Shown piece by piece: positions 17,782-27,608 of a stretch of DNA of 64,000 bases; position 1 is the stretch's first letter, and every line of letters begins with the position of its first letter. Below the pieces are notes generated by a model that was not told where the DNA came from, did no database searches, and saw nothing but the letters and a program-made list of their open reading frames with translations. Position numbers and translations under genes: made by a program. The stretch is from the NCBI GenBank assembly GCA_947501275.1, contig CANMVD010000008.1, positions 1-64,000 on the forward strand, read 5' to 3'. This DNA comes from an uncultured Tateyamaria sp. (GTDB lineage Bacteria > Pseudomonadota > Alphaproteobacteria > Rhodobacterales > Rhodobacteraceae).

Positions 17782-18513
17782 ATGCGCGCGCGAGCCGTTT
17801 TTATCACGGGTCTGGGCGCGTTTTGCTTCCTCTTGGGTGTCGCGATTTCCGCGCAGGCGCAGACCTGTCGGCTGGCGCTCGTATTGGCGCTGGATGTGTC
17901 GGGCTCAGTTGACCCGCAGGAATATGCGCAACAGGTAAACGGTCTGGCCACAGCACTTGACCACCCGGATGTACGCGCTCAGATCCTTGATGGCACCGGC
18001 GCACATGTTTCGCTTGCTGTGTTTGAATGGAGCTCACGCAACCATCAATATGTGCTCCAGCCGTGGATCGCATTGACCTCGGATGCGGCACTGAACAGCG
18101 CGATCAACAGGATCCGCAATCACCGAAAAGTGCGGGCGGGTTTGAAGACGGCTCTCGGAACGGCGCTGTCTTTTGGGGCGTCTTTGATGAAGCAGCAATC
18201 GCGCTGCTGGGTGAAAACAATCGATGTCTCAGGTGATGGCAAAAACAACATTGGCGTGACACCTGCACAGATCTACCAAACCGGCGCGTTTTCCCAAATC
18301 ACTGTAAATGCACTGGTTATTGGCGGGACGGATAAATCGGCAGATGGCATCACGACCAAAGCCGACTTGCTGGCCTATTTCGAAGCTCACGTCATCCACG
18401 GAAGATCGTCATTTGCGATGATCGCGCATGGATACGCGGATTACGCAGATGCCATGCGCCGCAAACTGATCAGGGAATTGCAATTGCCGGTTCTGGGCCA
18501 GTCCGACCACTAA
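17782..18513 (+). CDS. DUF1194 exported vWA-like protein
   Basis: 243 aa. A signal peptide (cleavage near AQAQT) precedes a von Willebrand A-like domain: VLALDVSGSVDPQEY gives the DxSxS metal-ion site, and TIDVSGDGKNN and a GGTDKSADG loop follow, typical of DUF1194. Such proteins are periplasmic and of unknown role. It begins 6 bases after dmmC with no terminator, so it is probably read with dmm, and ends overlapping the opposite regulator gene by 4 bases. Confidence 0.8.
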   Translation: MRARAVFITGLGAFCFLLGVAISAQAQTCRLALVLALDVSGSVDPQEYAQQVNGLATALDHPDVRAQILDGTGAHVSLAVFEWSSRNHQYVLQPWIALTSDAALNSAINRIRNHRKVRAGLKTALGTALSFGASLMKQQSRCWVKTIDVSGDGKNNIGVTPAQIYQTGAFSQITVNALVIGGTDKSADGITTKADLLAYFEAHVIHGRSSFAMIAHGYADYADAMRRKLIRELQLPVLGQSDH

Positions 18514-19166
18514 CTATCTTGCGGATAGCTGATGATAGACAAGTAGCGCGCGGGTAAGGAGATTAGGTTTTCGGGACCATGCGGGGCATCTGCATCAAAA
18601 AACAAAGTGTCGCCGGCCTGCAGGTTATAGACTTGATCACCATGGCGATAATCCACTTCACCTTCGAGCATATAGATCGTCTCAATGCCTGCGTGCTGAA
18701 AAGTCGGGAACACGTCTGCTTCGTCTGACAGTGTGATGAGATAGGGTTCTACAATGACACCACTGGCATTCGATCCGATATGACCCAACAGGTTGTACTG
18801 ATGATTGGCACGGGTGCCTTCCCGCTCCAACTCAACTCCGGCGCCTGCTTTGGTGTGCACAGCGGTGCGGGTTTCCTCGAACCGGCGAAAAAAGGAGGTC
18901 AGTGGCACGGAGAGCGCATTGGCCAGGCTTTGCAACGTCGTCAAAGACGGGGACGTATTGCCATTTTCAATCTTGGACAGCATCCCGATGGAAATGCCCG
19001 TGATCGCAGACAACTCGGCCACGGTAATTTCTTGCTTTCGCCTGAACGCACGCACTTCGCGGCCGATCGCAACTTCCAGTACTTTTTCGCGATTTTCATC
19101 AACGCGGTGGGGATCTTGTTGCAAAAGAGCGTTCGCCATGGCCACATCCAAAGTTTCTACATTCAT
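18510..19166 (-). CDS. XRE-family regulator with cupin domain
   Basis: 218 aa from ATG 19166; a TTG at 19208 is in frame but has no better ribosome-binding site. N-terminal helix-turn-helix (about 25-80: EITVAELSAITGISIGMLSKIENG) and a C-terminal cupin_2 domain (about 130-215: IETIYMLEGEVDYRHGDQVYNL, DADAPHGPENL). This architecture (PuuR/SutR-like) regulates amine and amino-acid catabolism. It is divergent from a GlxA regulator and lies between the dmm and mgd units, so it is a good candidate to control this island. Confidence 0.85.
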   Translation of the reverse strand: MNVETLDVAMANALLQQDPHRVDENREKVLEVAIGREVRAFRRKQEITVAELSAITGISIGMLSKIENGNTSPSLTTLQSLANALSVPLTSFFRRFEETRTAVHTKAGAGVELEREGTRANHQYNLLGHIGSNASGVIVEPYLITLSDEADVFPTFQHAGIETIYMLEGEVDYRHGDQVYNLQAGDTLFFDADAPHGPENLISLPARYLSIISYPQDS

Positions 19167-19263
19167 CGCAATACCGCTTTGATCGGGGCTGGCAAGTAGG
19201 CCACTCAAATTTTTGCTGCGTCTTCACTAGTATAGCACCATTTTTTCCTAGTAGGATAATTTT
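19167..19263. promoter_or_regulatory. Divergent regulator promoter region
   Basis: 97 AT-rich bases between the XRE-cupin and GlxA genes. On the minus strand, 19238-19251 reads CTAGGAAAAAATGG, similar to the A-tract motifs of the island, and CCTAGTAGG at 19248-19256 and ACTAGTAT near 19227-19234 repeat a CTAGTA core. These could be autoregulatory sites. Confidence 0.4.
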
Positions 19264-20262
19264 ATGCACGCTTATGAAATCAGACATATCGGTTTTTTGA
19301 TTTTTCCCGGCTTTCCCATGGCCTGCCTTTCATCGATGATCGAACCGTTCCGTGCCGCCAATGAAATTGTTGGGCAGGATGTGTTTAGCTGGTCGCTGGT
19401 CTCTGAAAGCGGGCATCGCGTCGAAGCCAGTGCGCGCGTTGGGTTCGACCCTGATAGTGCACTGGAGGATCTTGCAAATGTAGATCAACTTTACCTGCTC
19501 AGCGATCCGTCGTCCAAATTTGATGAACCGAGCCGTTCAAACGGACGCTTGCGCAAATTGGCGCGCCACGGCGCAACGATTGGCGCCATCAGCGGGGGAG
19601 TGTTCCCCTTGGCCCGCTCCGGTCTGTTGACCGGGCACGCGGCGTCTGTGCATTGGTGTTACGAGGGTGCTTTTGCACAAGAGTTCCCGGATCTTGCGAC
19701 CTCAAGTGATGTGATCACACTCGACAATCACCGGGTCACAGCCTCGGGTGCGGCAGCTGCGTTTGATTTGTCCTTGCACCTCATCGAACAGGCCCTTGGG
19801 GCGAATGTGGCGACAGAAGTCGCGTGCTGGTTTCAGCATCCATTGGTGCGCGGGCAGGGGGTGTCGCAACGCACGCCAACTTTTGCCATGGAAAGCACCA
19901 GTGACATGCTGCCCCCCAGCGTACGCGATGCCGTTGCACTGTTTTCGAGCCATCTGGAAGATCCTCTGAATGTTGCAGATGTCGCGCGCGAGGTGGGTGT
20001 GTCCGTGCGCCAATTGGAGCGGCTGTTTCAAAAGACAACAGGCAGCACGCCGCTGGTTTATTATCGCGCGATGCGCATGCACAAAGCGCGGCAATTGCTG
20101 CTCTATGGCACATATTCCATGGCCGAAGTTGCGGCATCCGTTGGCTATGCCTCGTCCTTTACGCTGATCAAGAATTACACCGAGGTGTTCGGCATCCACC
20201 CCAAGGAAGAGCGCAAGAAAATCAATATGTTCCGTGTGCGTGACGCCACCAACACCGCTTAG
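19264..20262 (+). CDS. GlxA-type AraC-family regulator
   Basis: 332 aa. Residues about 1-180 form a DJ-1/PfpI amidotransferase-like domain (GFLIFPGFPMACLSSMIEPF, AISGGVFPLARSGLL) without an obvious catalytic cysteine, and about 215-325 an AraC double helix-turn-helix (DVAREVGVSVRQLERLFQKTTG, MAEVAASVGYASSFTLIKNY). Relatives such as GbdR and SouR sense betaine derivatives or sarcosine and activate demethylation genes. It lies against the mgd operon, whose mgdD stop overlaps its stop. A role in methylated-amine control is inferred. Confidence 0.85.
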   Translation: MHAYEIRHIGFLIFPGFPMACLSSMIEPFRAANEIVGQDVFSWSLVSESGHRVEASARVGFDPDSALEDLANVDQLYLLSDPSSKFDEPSRSNGRLRKLARHGATIGAISGGVFPLARSGLLTGHAASVHWCYEGAFAQEFPDLATSSDVITLDNHRVTASGAAAAFDLSLHLIEQALGANVATEVACWFQHPLVRGQGVSQRTPTFAMESTSDMLPPSVRDAVALFSSHLEDPLNVADVAREVGVSVRQLERLFQKTTGSTPLVYYRAMRMHKARQLLLYGTYSMAEVAASVGYASSFTLIKNYTEVFGIHPKEERKKINMFRVRDATNTA

Positions 20263-20822
20263 GCGGTCGAGCGCGCCGCTGTGACCAGCGCGTGATGCAG
20301 TGTCCCGGCCGAGGCGCGCGGGCCGAGGATGCGCAGATGATCCGCATCCGCGCGCCGGATCACAAAGCAGCCCAACTGGTGAATCACGGTGCGCTGCGCA
20401 TCTCCGGCCACCATTTTTCGGATCGGCACGCCACATAGCCTTTCACACACATCCGCCATGCCCGGACCGATCAAGTCAAAACAAACCCACGCACCGGATT
20501 GTTCCGTAATGGATGCAGTGTCCGCAAACCGTACCTTGAGATTGTCGGCCAGCAGCTCGTGGGTATCTTTGGGCGCCCCGATCATCCACTGATCCGGCCC
20601 CATCCAGAACCCGGCCTCGGGGTCGTGCAGGATTGCCTGGCCGGGTCCTGGCACCGCCCCGAGTAGGGCCTTGAGGGTGCCGTGGCATTCCGCTTCAAAC
20701 CCCATGCGCGCCGCAACCGAAGCCAACGCGAGGCCGTCGTTTTCGGCAATAGTGACATGTGCGAACCGCTCAATGCGCGGCTCTGACCCGCCAAGGGCCG
20801 TGAGAGGTTTCAAATCATGCAC
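20259..20822 (-). CDS. mgdD: N-methylglutamate dehydrogenase subunit D (SoxG-like)
   Basis: 187 aa from GTG 20822, which lies in an 8-base overlap with the mgdC stop and has GAGGGGGA upstream; a TTG 24 bases earlier is the other choice. It is the small gamma subunit related to the folate-binding fold of GcvT (GFWMGPDQWMIGAPKDTHE, GAWVCFDLIGPGMADVCERLCG). With MgdABC it oxidises N-methylglutamate to glutamate and methylene-THF. The same gene set in other bacteria is sarcosine oxidase soxBDAG; methylamine genes around it favour Mgd. Confidence 0.85.
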   Translation of the reverse strand: MHDLKPLTALGGSEPRIERFAHVTIAENDGLALASVAARMGFEAECHGTLKALLGAVPGPGQAILHDPEAGFWMGPDQWMIGAPKDTHELLADNLKVRFADTASITEQSGAWVCFDLIGPGMADVCERLCGVPIRKMVAGDAQRTVIHQLGCFVIRRADADHLRILGPRASAGTLHHALVTAARSTA

Positions 20823-23754
20823 GAAGACGGTCCCCCTCGGGATCAATGAAGTGGGCGCTGACGATTTCGACCTCGGTTTCCACCTGTGTCAACGGACTGA
20901 CCAGACGCATCCGTTCGCCCGTCCGCTCGGATCCGTTTTTCAGGAACCCAAGGGCAATTGCATGTCCCAGATTGGGCGAAAAGCACGCGGAAGTCGCGTA
21001 GCCTTGGTCGTGGGCCGCATCTATCGGGCCGTCCATCGCCATCAGATGCGCGCCTGCAGGCACAGGGGCTTCGGGATCAACGGGCTTGATGCCGACCTGA
21101 CGCAGATCATCATCGCGGTTCAGTCCTTCGCGCTCAGACAGGATCGAGCCGATGCTGTCCTTTTTCTTGGATACCATGCGCCCCATGCCCAGATTTTGGG
21201 CCGAGGTTGTGCCGTTCAGCTCGTTGCCCGCCGCGTGGCCCTTTTCGATCCGCATCACACCAAGCGCTTCGGTGCCGTATGGGGTGATTTCAAATTCCGC
21301 GCCGGCCTCCATGATCTTGCGCATCAGCGCGTCGCCATAGGCCGTGGGCACCGCGATTTCATAGGCCAGTTCACCACTGAACGAGATGCGGAACAGGCGC
21401 GCGCGCAGCCCGCCGCACACGGTGATGTTGGCGCAGGCCATGAAGGGGAAGGCGTCGTTGGACATGTCCTGATCGACGATCTTTTCCAGCACGGAACGGC
21501 TATTTGGCCCTGCGACTGCGTATTGGGCCCAGGCTTCGGTGGTCGAGATCAGCTGCACATCCATGTCCGGAAAAAGGCATTGGCGCACAAATTCCATATG
21601 GCGATAGACGGGCAGGGCATTTGCCGTGGTGGTGGTGACCACAAAGTGGTCTTCGGCCAGCCGCGCGGCGGTGCCATCATCCATGGCGATCCCGTCTTCG
21701 CGCAGCATCAGGCCATAGCGGGTTTTACCCACGGCCAGTTTGGCGAAACCGTTGCAGTAGATCTTGTTCAGGAAGTCGGCCGCATCTGTGCCCTGCACAT
21801 CCACCTTGCCCAAAGTGGTCACATCACACACGCCCACCGATTTGCGTGTCGCCAGCACTTCACGGTCCACGCTTTGGCGCCATGTGGTTTCACCGTCGCG
21901 CGGGAACCACTGCGCCCGCATCCAGTTGCCCACCTCGACAAAAACCGCGCCCTGTTCTGTTGCCCATTGATGGCTGGGCGTCAGGCGTTTGGGGTGAAAG
22001 TCCTGCCCGCGATGACGCCCGCCAAAGGCACCGATGGCCGTGGGCGTGTAGGGCGGGCGGAAGATCGTTGTGCCGACCTCCGGGATAGATTTCCCGGCCA
22101 GCTCCGCCATGATTGCAAGCCCGCCCATATTCGACGTCTTGCCCTGATCGGTGGCCATGCCCAATGTCGTATACCGCTTGAGATGTTCAACCGAGCGAAA
22201 GCCCTCCTGATGGGACAGTTTCACATCCTTGACCGTCACATCGTTTTGCTGATCAAGCCACGCGCGCGCGCAGCCCTCGACATACCAGAACGGCTTGATG
22301 GCAACAGGTGTGTCTTCGGCCTGCGGCAGATCGACATCTGATGTATCCAGATCCAGCACGGACACAGCCGCCGCGTGCCCTTCGCGCAACGCGCCCGCGG
22401 TGGACAGAGTGCCATTGGCAGCGCCGGCGACGCACATGCCCGCGGGCAGATCGGGGCCCGGCACAAACGCGGCAAGCGTGTCGTTCCAGGTGGGGCGTCC
22501 ACGCTGGTGGCAGGTCATGTGGACGTTCGGGTTCCAACCCCCAGACAGGCCCAGTGCGCCGCATTCCAGCGTCCGGGTGGATCCATCGCCCAGGCGCACT
22601 TCGGCAAATGTCAGTCCGAGCCGCCCCTTGGTATCGATCACTTCGCCGTGCAGCACTTCGTAGTCGTGGCTGCGCGGGATATCCGGGCGCACATCGACAA
22701 CAGCCGCGATCTTGACGCCCTTGGCATGCAGGTCGGCGGCGGTGCGGTGCCCGTCATCATTGTTGGTAAAGATCGCCACCCGTTGGTCGGGCGTCACGGC
22801 AAAGCGGTTGGCATAGCTGCGCATCGCCGAGGCCAGCATGATGCCCGGACGGTCGTTGTTCTCAAAGGCGATCGGGCGCTCTGTTGCACCGCCCGCCAGA
22901 ATGGTGCGCTGTGTGTAGATGCGCCACAGGATCTGACGGGGCTTGCCCTCGGCTGGGGTGTGCACATGGTCGCTGACCCGCTCGACCGCGCCGTAAATCC
23001 CGTGATCAAAGGCCCCGATGACGGTGGTGCGCGCCATCACACGTACATTTGGCAGGCTTTCCAATTCCGCCACGGCTGCTGCCGCCCAATCCGCGCCGCT
23101 GTCATCGCCCAAGGCAAATGTCTCGCTGTTCAGACGCCCGCCCATGCGGAAATCCTCGTCCGCGAGGATCACATCCGCACCCGCGCGCCCGACGGTCAGC
23201 GCAGCAGACAAACCCGCAGGTCCAGCCCCGATGATCAGCACGTCACAATGCAGGAACCCTTTGTCATATACGTCCGGGTCATCTTGCAGCGACAGCGACC
23301 CTAGACCCGCAGCATGGCGGATCACCGGTTCGTACAGCTTTTCCCAGAAAGCGGCGGGCCACATGAAGGTCTTGTAGTAGAAACCGGCGGTCAGGAAGTT
23401 CGACAGACGGTCATTGATCGCCAACAGATCAAAGCGCAGGGATCCCAACCGGTTCTGGCTTTTGGCAAAAAGCCCATCATAAAGCTCAGCTGTGGTGGCG
23501 CGTGTGTTGGGCTCCTGGCGGTCGCCGTCGCGCAGTTCGACCAGCGCATTGGGTTCTTCGGATCCGGCTGTCAGCACGCCGCGCGGGCGGTGGTACTTGA
23601 ACGACCGCCCCATCAGGCGCACGCCATTGGCCAACAGGGCCGAGGCCAGCGTGTCACCCGCATGCCCGTGATAGCGTTTGCCATCAAAAACGAACTGGTG
23701 CGTCGTGGACCGGTCGATCTGGCCACCGGTGGAAAATCTGTTCCGCTGGGTCAT
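20815..23754 (-). CDS. mgdC: N-methylglutamate dehydrogenase subunit C (SoxA-like)
   Basis: 979 aa, the usual size of heterotetrameric sarcosine-oxidase alpha subunits. In order: an N-terminal 2Fe-2S-like domain FDGKRYHGHAGDTLASALLANG, a dinucleotide fold with LIIGAGPAGLSAALTVGRAGADV near residue 165, a second nucleotide-binding part GATERPIAFENNDRPGIM, and a C-terminal GcvT domain from about 600 (SFSGELAYEIAVP). It carries NAD/FAD chemistry and transfer of formaldehyde to THF. It starts in the stop of mgdB (ATGA) and is followed by mgdD. Confidence 0.88.
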   Translation of the reverse strand: MTQRNRFSTGGQIDRSTTHQFVFDGKRYHGHAGDTLASALLANGVRLMGRSFKYHRPRGVLTAGSEEPNALVELRDGDRQEPNTRATTAELYDGLFAKSQNRLGSLRFDLLAINDRLSNFLTAGFYYKTFMWPAAFWEKLYEPVIRHAAGLGSLSLQDDPDVYDKGFLHCDVLIIGAGPAGLSAALTVGRAGADVILADEDFRMGGRLNSETFALGDDSGADWAAAAVAELESLPNVRVMARTTVIGAFDHGIYGAVERVSDHVHTPAEGKPRQILWRIYTQRTILAGGATERPIAFENNDRPGIMLASAMRSYANRFAVTPDQRVAIFTNNDDGHRTAADLHAKGVKIAAVVDVRPDIPRSHDYEVLHGEVIDTKGRLGLTFAEVRLGDGSTRTLECGALGLSGGWNPNVHMTCHQRGRPTWNDTLAAFVPGPDLPAGMCVAGAANGTLSTAGALREGHAAAVSVLDLDTSDVDLPQAEDTPVAIKPFWYVEGCARAWLDQQNDVTVKDVKLSHQEGFRSVEHLKRYTTLGMATDQGKTSNMGGLAIMAELAGKSIPEVGTTIFRPPYTPTAIGAFGGRHRGQDFHPKRLTPSHQWATEQGAVFVEVGNWMRAQWFPRDGETTWRQSVDREVLATRKSVGVCDVTTLGKVDVQGTDAADFLNKIYCNGFAKLAVGKTRYGLMLREDGIAMDDGTAARLAEDHFVVTTTTANALPVYRHMEFVRQCLFPDMDVQLISTTEAWAQYAVAGPNSRSVLEKIVDQDMSNDAFPFMACANITVCGGLRARLFRISFSGELAYEIAVPTAYGDALMRKIMEAGAEFEITPYGTEALGVMRIEKGHAAGNELNGTTSAQNLGMGRMVSKKKDSIGSILSEREGLNRDDDLRQVGIKPVDPEAPVPAGAHLMAMDGPIDAAHDQGYATSACFSPNLGHAIALGFLKNGSERTGERMRLVSPLTQVETEVEIVSAHFIDPEGDRLRA

Positions 23755-24038
23755 TTGCTGCGCCCCCGTGCGCGGGCCACATCACGCGCAAGTTCAACGT
23801 TTGAAATCTCATGGGTCAACGTGTTGCGTGTCACCACGAGCCAGGAGCGATCCCCGGCTTCGTGGAACCACAACTCTTTGTGCCAGCCCGCCGGATTGTC
23901 ACGCAGGTAGCCGTATTCATAGAACTCCTGCGCCGCCGTTTCTGACTGCCAGTCGGGGCGGTCAATCAGCTTTGCATCACCCATATAGGTGAATTCTGCG
24001 GCGTCCCGCGGACCAAGGAGAGGATGGTGGATAATCAT
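23751..24038 (-). CDS. mgdB: N-methylglutamate dehydrogenase subunit B (SoxD-like)
   Basis: 95 aa small delta-type subunit. It has the family start M-x-I-x-HPLLGPRDAAEFTYMGDA and the WxHxxGDRSWLVVTRNTLTHEI segment; zinc-binding cysteines seen in some SoxD proteins are not obvious here. It lies 13 bases after mgdA and overlaps mgdC by 4 bases, so it is made with the complex. Confidence 0.85.
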   Translation of the reverse strand: MIIHHPLLGPRDAAEFTYMGDAKLIDRPDWQSETAAQEFYEYGYLRDNPAGWHKELWFHEAGDRSWLVVTRNTLTHEISNVELARDVARARGRSK

Positions 24039-24051
24039 GGCGCGCGTCCTC

Positions 24052-25302
24052 TCAATGCAGGTTGGGCTGATTGCCCATGCCTTTTTCGTCGATCATCAGC
24101 CCCTTTTCGAAGCGATCAAACCGATAGGCAGTGGCTGTGGGATGCGGGGTGTCCCTGGCCAGCAGATGGGCAAAGCAGAACCCGCTGGCAGGGGTCGCCT
24201 TGAACCCGCCGTAACACCACCCGCCATTGAAATAGAGCCCGTCGATATGGGTCCGGTCGATGATGGGCGAGCCATCCATCGACATGTCCATGATCCCGCC
24301 CCACATACGCAGCAGGCGCGCGCGCCCCAAGGCGGGGAAGATCGCCATGCCACCCTCGCAGACATCCTCGACCGTGGGCAGGTTGCCGCGTTGGGCATAG
24401 GAGTTGTAGCCATCAAGATCGCCGCCAAACACCAGCCCGCCCTTGTCGGATTGGCTGACATAGAAATGGCCCGCGCCAAAAGTGATCACGCCGGGCAACA
24501 CAGGTTTTAACCCTTCGGATACAAAGGCCTGCAAGACATGGCTTTCGATGGGCAGGCGCATATCTGCCTTCGCCATCAAGCGGCCCGACGATCCGGCCAC
24601 GGCGCATCCAACCTTGTTGGCCCCAATGAACCCGCGTGAGGTCTCGACGCCCAGACATTTGCCGTTTTCGATACGAAACCCAGTCACTTCGCAGTTTTGA
24701 ATGATGTCGACCCCACGAGTGTCCGCCCCGCGCGCATAGCCCCAAGCCACGGCGTCATGTCGCACAGTGCCGCCACGATGCTGTGCAAGCCCGCCCTTGA
24801 TCGGAAAACGCGCATCCAGCGTGTTCAAAAAAGGATAGCGTTCCTTGATCTGCTCGGTGCTCAGCATTTCGGCATCTGCGCCGTTCAGGATCATCGCATT
24901 GCCGCGCCGGATAAAGGCATCGCGCTGTGCATCCGAGTGGATCAGGTTCAGGATCCCGCGTTGGGACACCATCGCGTTGTAGTTCAGATCCTGCTCAAGC
25001 CCTTCCCAGAGCTTGAGGGAGAATTCGTAAAACGGCTCGTTCCCGTCCAGCAGGTAATTTGAGCGGATGATCGTTGTGTTGCGCCCGACATTGCCGCCGC
25101 CGATCCAGCCCTTTTCCAACACGGCGATGCGCTTTTGGTTGAATTCCTTGGCGAGGTAATAGGCGGCCGCCAGCCCATGCCCACCACCGCCTATGATGAT
25201 ATAGTCATATTGGGCTTGCGGCTCGGGATCGCGCCACGCCGGGGTCCAGCCCTTGTGGCCGGTCAGTGCCTCTTTGATGACTTTGAAACCCGAATAGCGC
25301 AT
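24052..25302 (-). CDS. mgdA: N-methylglutamate dehydrogenase subunit A (SoxB-like)
   Basis: 416 aa FAD-dependent amine oxidoreductase, the beta subunit of the sarcosine oxidase-type complex. Visible: YDYIIIGGGGHGLAAAYYLA Rossmann motif near residue 32, GGGNVGRNTTIIRSNYL for covalent flavin attachment region, and the C-terminal MWGGIMDMSMDGSPIIDRT with GWCYGGFKATPASG. First gene of mgdABCD. It is divergent from tmoX. Sarcosine oxidase is the closest alternative; both reactions could be carried out. Confidence 0.88.
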   Translation of the reverse strand: MRYSGFKVIKEALTGHKGWTPAWRDPEPQAQYDYIIIGGGGHGLAAAYYLAKEFNQKRIAVLEKGWIGGGNVGRNTTIIRSNYLLDGNEPFYEFSLKLWEGLEQDLNYNAMVSQRGILNLIHSDAQRDAFIRRGNAMILNGADAEMLSTEQIKERYPFLNTLDARFPIKGGLAQHRGGTVRHDAVAWGYARGADTRGVDIIQNCEVTGFRIENGKCLGVETSRGFIGANKVGCAVAGSSGRLMAKADMRLPIESHVLQAFVSEGLKPVLPGVITFGAGHFYVSQSDKGGLVFGGDLDGYNSYAQRGNLPTVEDVCEGGMAIFPALGRARLLRMWGGIMDMSMDGSPIIDRTHIDGLYFNGGWCYGGFKATPASGFCFAHLLARDTPHPTATAYRFDRFEKGLMIDEKGMGNQPNLH

Positions 25303-26513
<1,211 letters not shown>

Positions 26514-26585
26514 GCCATCTAAACCCGATGTTGATGACTCCCCGTCCGGTTTGCCGGGCGGGGACGCTTACCTGTAAGGATCACT

Positions 26586-27608
26586 ATGTCTGCCGATGCC
26601 CCCGTCATTTCCTGTCAAAACGTATGGAAGGTTTTCGGGCCGGATCCGAAAGGGTTTCTGAACAATATGCCCGCGGGCATGAGTTTCGATGAAATCCGCG
26701 AAGCGGGTTACATCGCGGGTGTCAAAGATGTGTCGATCGACGTCCACAAGGGCGAGATGCTGGTGATCATGGGCCTGTCCGGCTCGGGCAAGTCGACACT
26801 TGTGCGCTGTTTTTCGCGTCTCCATGACATCACTGGCGGTACCATCACGGTGGAGGGGCAAGACATCATGTCCCTTACCGAAAAAGATTTAATCGAATTG
26901 CGCCGCTCCAAGATGGGCATGGTGTTCCAGTCTTTTGGGTTATTGCCGCACCGCACTGTTCTGGAGAACGTTGCATTCCCGCTCGAGATGCGTGGCCAAG
27001 ACAAACATACACGGCGCGAACGCGCGCTTGAGGTGGTCAAACTGGTCGGCCTAGAGGGGCGCGAAGACTACTTCCCCCGCGAGTTGTCCGGTGGCCAGCA
27101 ACAACGCGTAGGCATTGCGCGCAGCCTCGCCATTGAGCCTGACATCTGGTTCCTGGACGAGCCGTTCAGTGCGCTTGATCCGCTGATCCGCAAGGAAATG
27201 CAGGACGAATTTCTGCGGCTTCAGCAGATGCTGAACAAGACCATCGTCTTTATTACGCATGACTTTGACGAAGCGCTGCGTCTGGCAGACCGGATCGCCA
27301 TCATGAAGGACGGCGCGGTCGAGCAATGCGACACGCCCGATCAGATCGTGCTGCACCCGGCAACCGAATATGTGCGCAAGTTTACCGAAGACATCGACAA
27401 GGCGCGTGTGGTGCACGCAGGCGTGTTGGCACAGAAGGATGCGACCGGAGAGGGCGCGCCGCTGGATGCGATGACCACCGTGCATGACATGGCACGAATG
27501 CTGGTCAATGACACGCGCGATATGATCCCGGTCAAGCGAGGCGATGCGCTGATCGGGGCAATGCCGCGCAAGGACGCGCTTGATATCCTGTTGGGCGCTG
27601 AAACATGA
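26586..27608 (+). CDS. tmoW: TMAO ABC transporter ATP-binding protein
   Basis: 340 aa. Walker A GLSGSGKST, Q-loop MVFQSFGLLPHR, signature LSGGQQQRVGIAR, Walker B IWFLDEPFSALD and switch HDFDEA are all intact. The long N-terminal insert before Walker A and the C-terminal CBS-like tail after about 270 are typical of the ProV/TmoW group of osmolyte transporters. It lies 72 bases after tmoX and overlaps tmoV by 4 bases. Confidence 0.9.
   Translation: MSADAPVISCQNVWKVFGPDPKGFLNNMPAGMSFDEIREAGYIAGVKDVSIDVHKGEMLVIMGLSGSGKSTLVRCFSRLHDITGGTITVEGQDIMSLTEKDLIELRRSKMGMVFQSFGLLPHRTVLENVAFPLEMRGQDKHTRRERALEVVKLVGLEGREDYFPRELSGGQQQRVGIARSLAIEPDIWFLDEPFSALDPLIRKEMQDEFLRLQQMLNKTIVFITHDFDEALRLADRIAIMKDGAVEQCDTPDQIVLHPATEYVRKFTEDIDKARVVHAGVLAQKDATGEGAPLDAMTTVHDMARMLVNDTRDMIPVKRGDALIGAMPRKDALDILLGAET

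Noticed and set aside
20671-22341. 556-codon open frame on the plus strand opposite mgdC
   Set aside because: Antisense shadow of a GC-rich real gene; composition (His/Arg/Gly rich) and lack of domain rule it out.
20259-25302. Calling soxBDAG simple sarcosine oxidase
   Set aside because: gmaS and mgsABC nearby make N-methylglutamate dehydrogenase more likely; sarcosine activity is not excluded.
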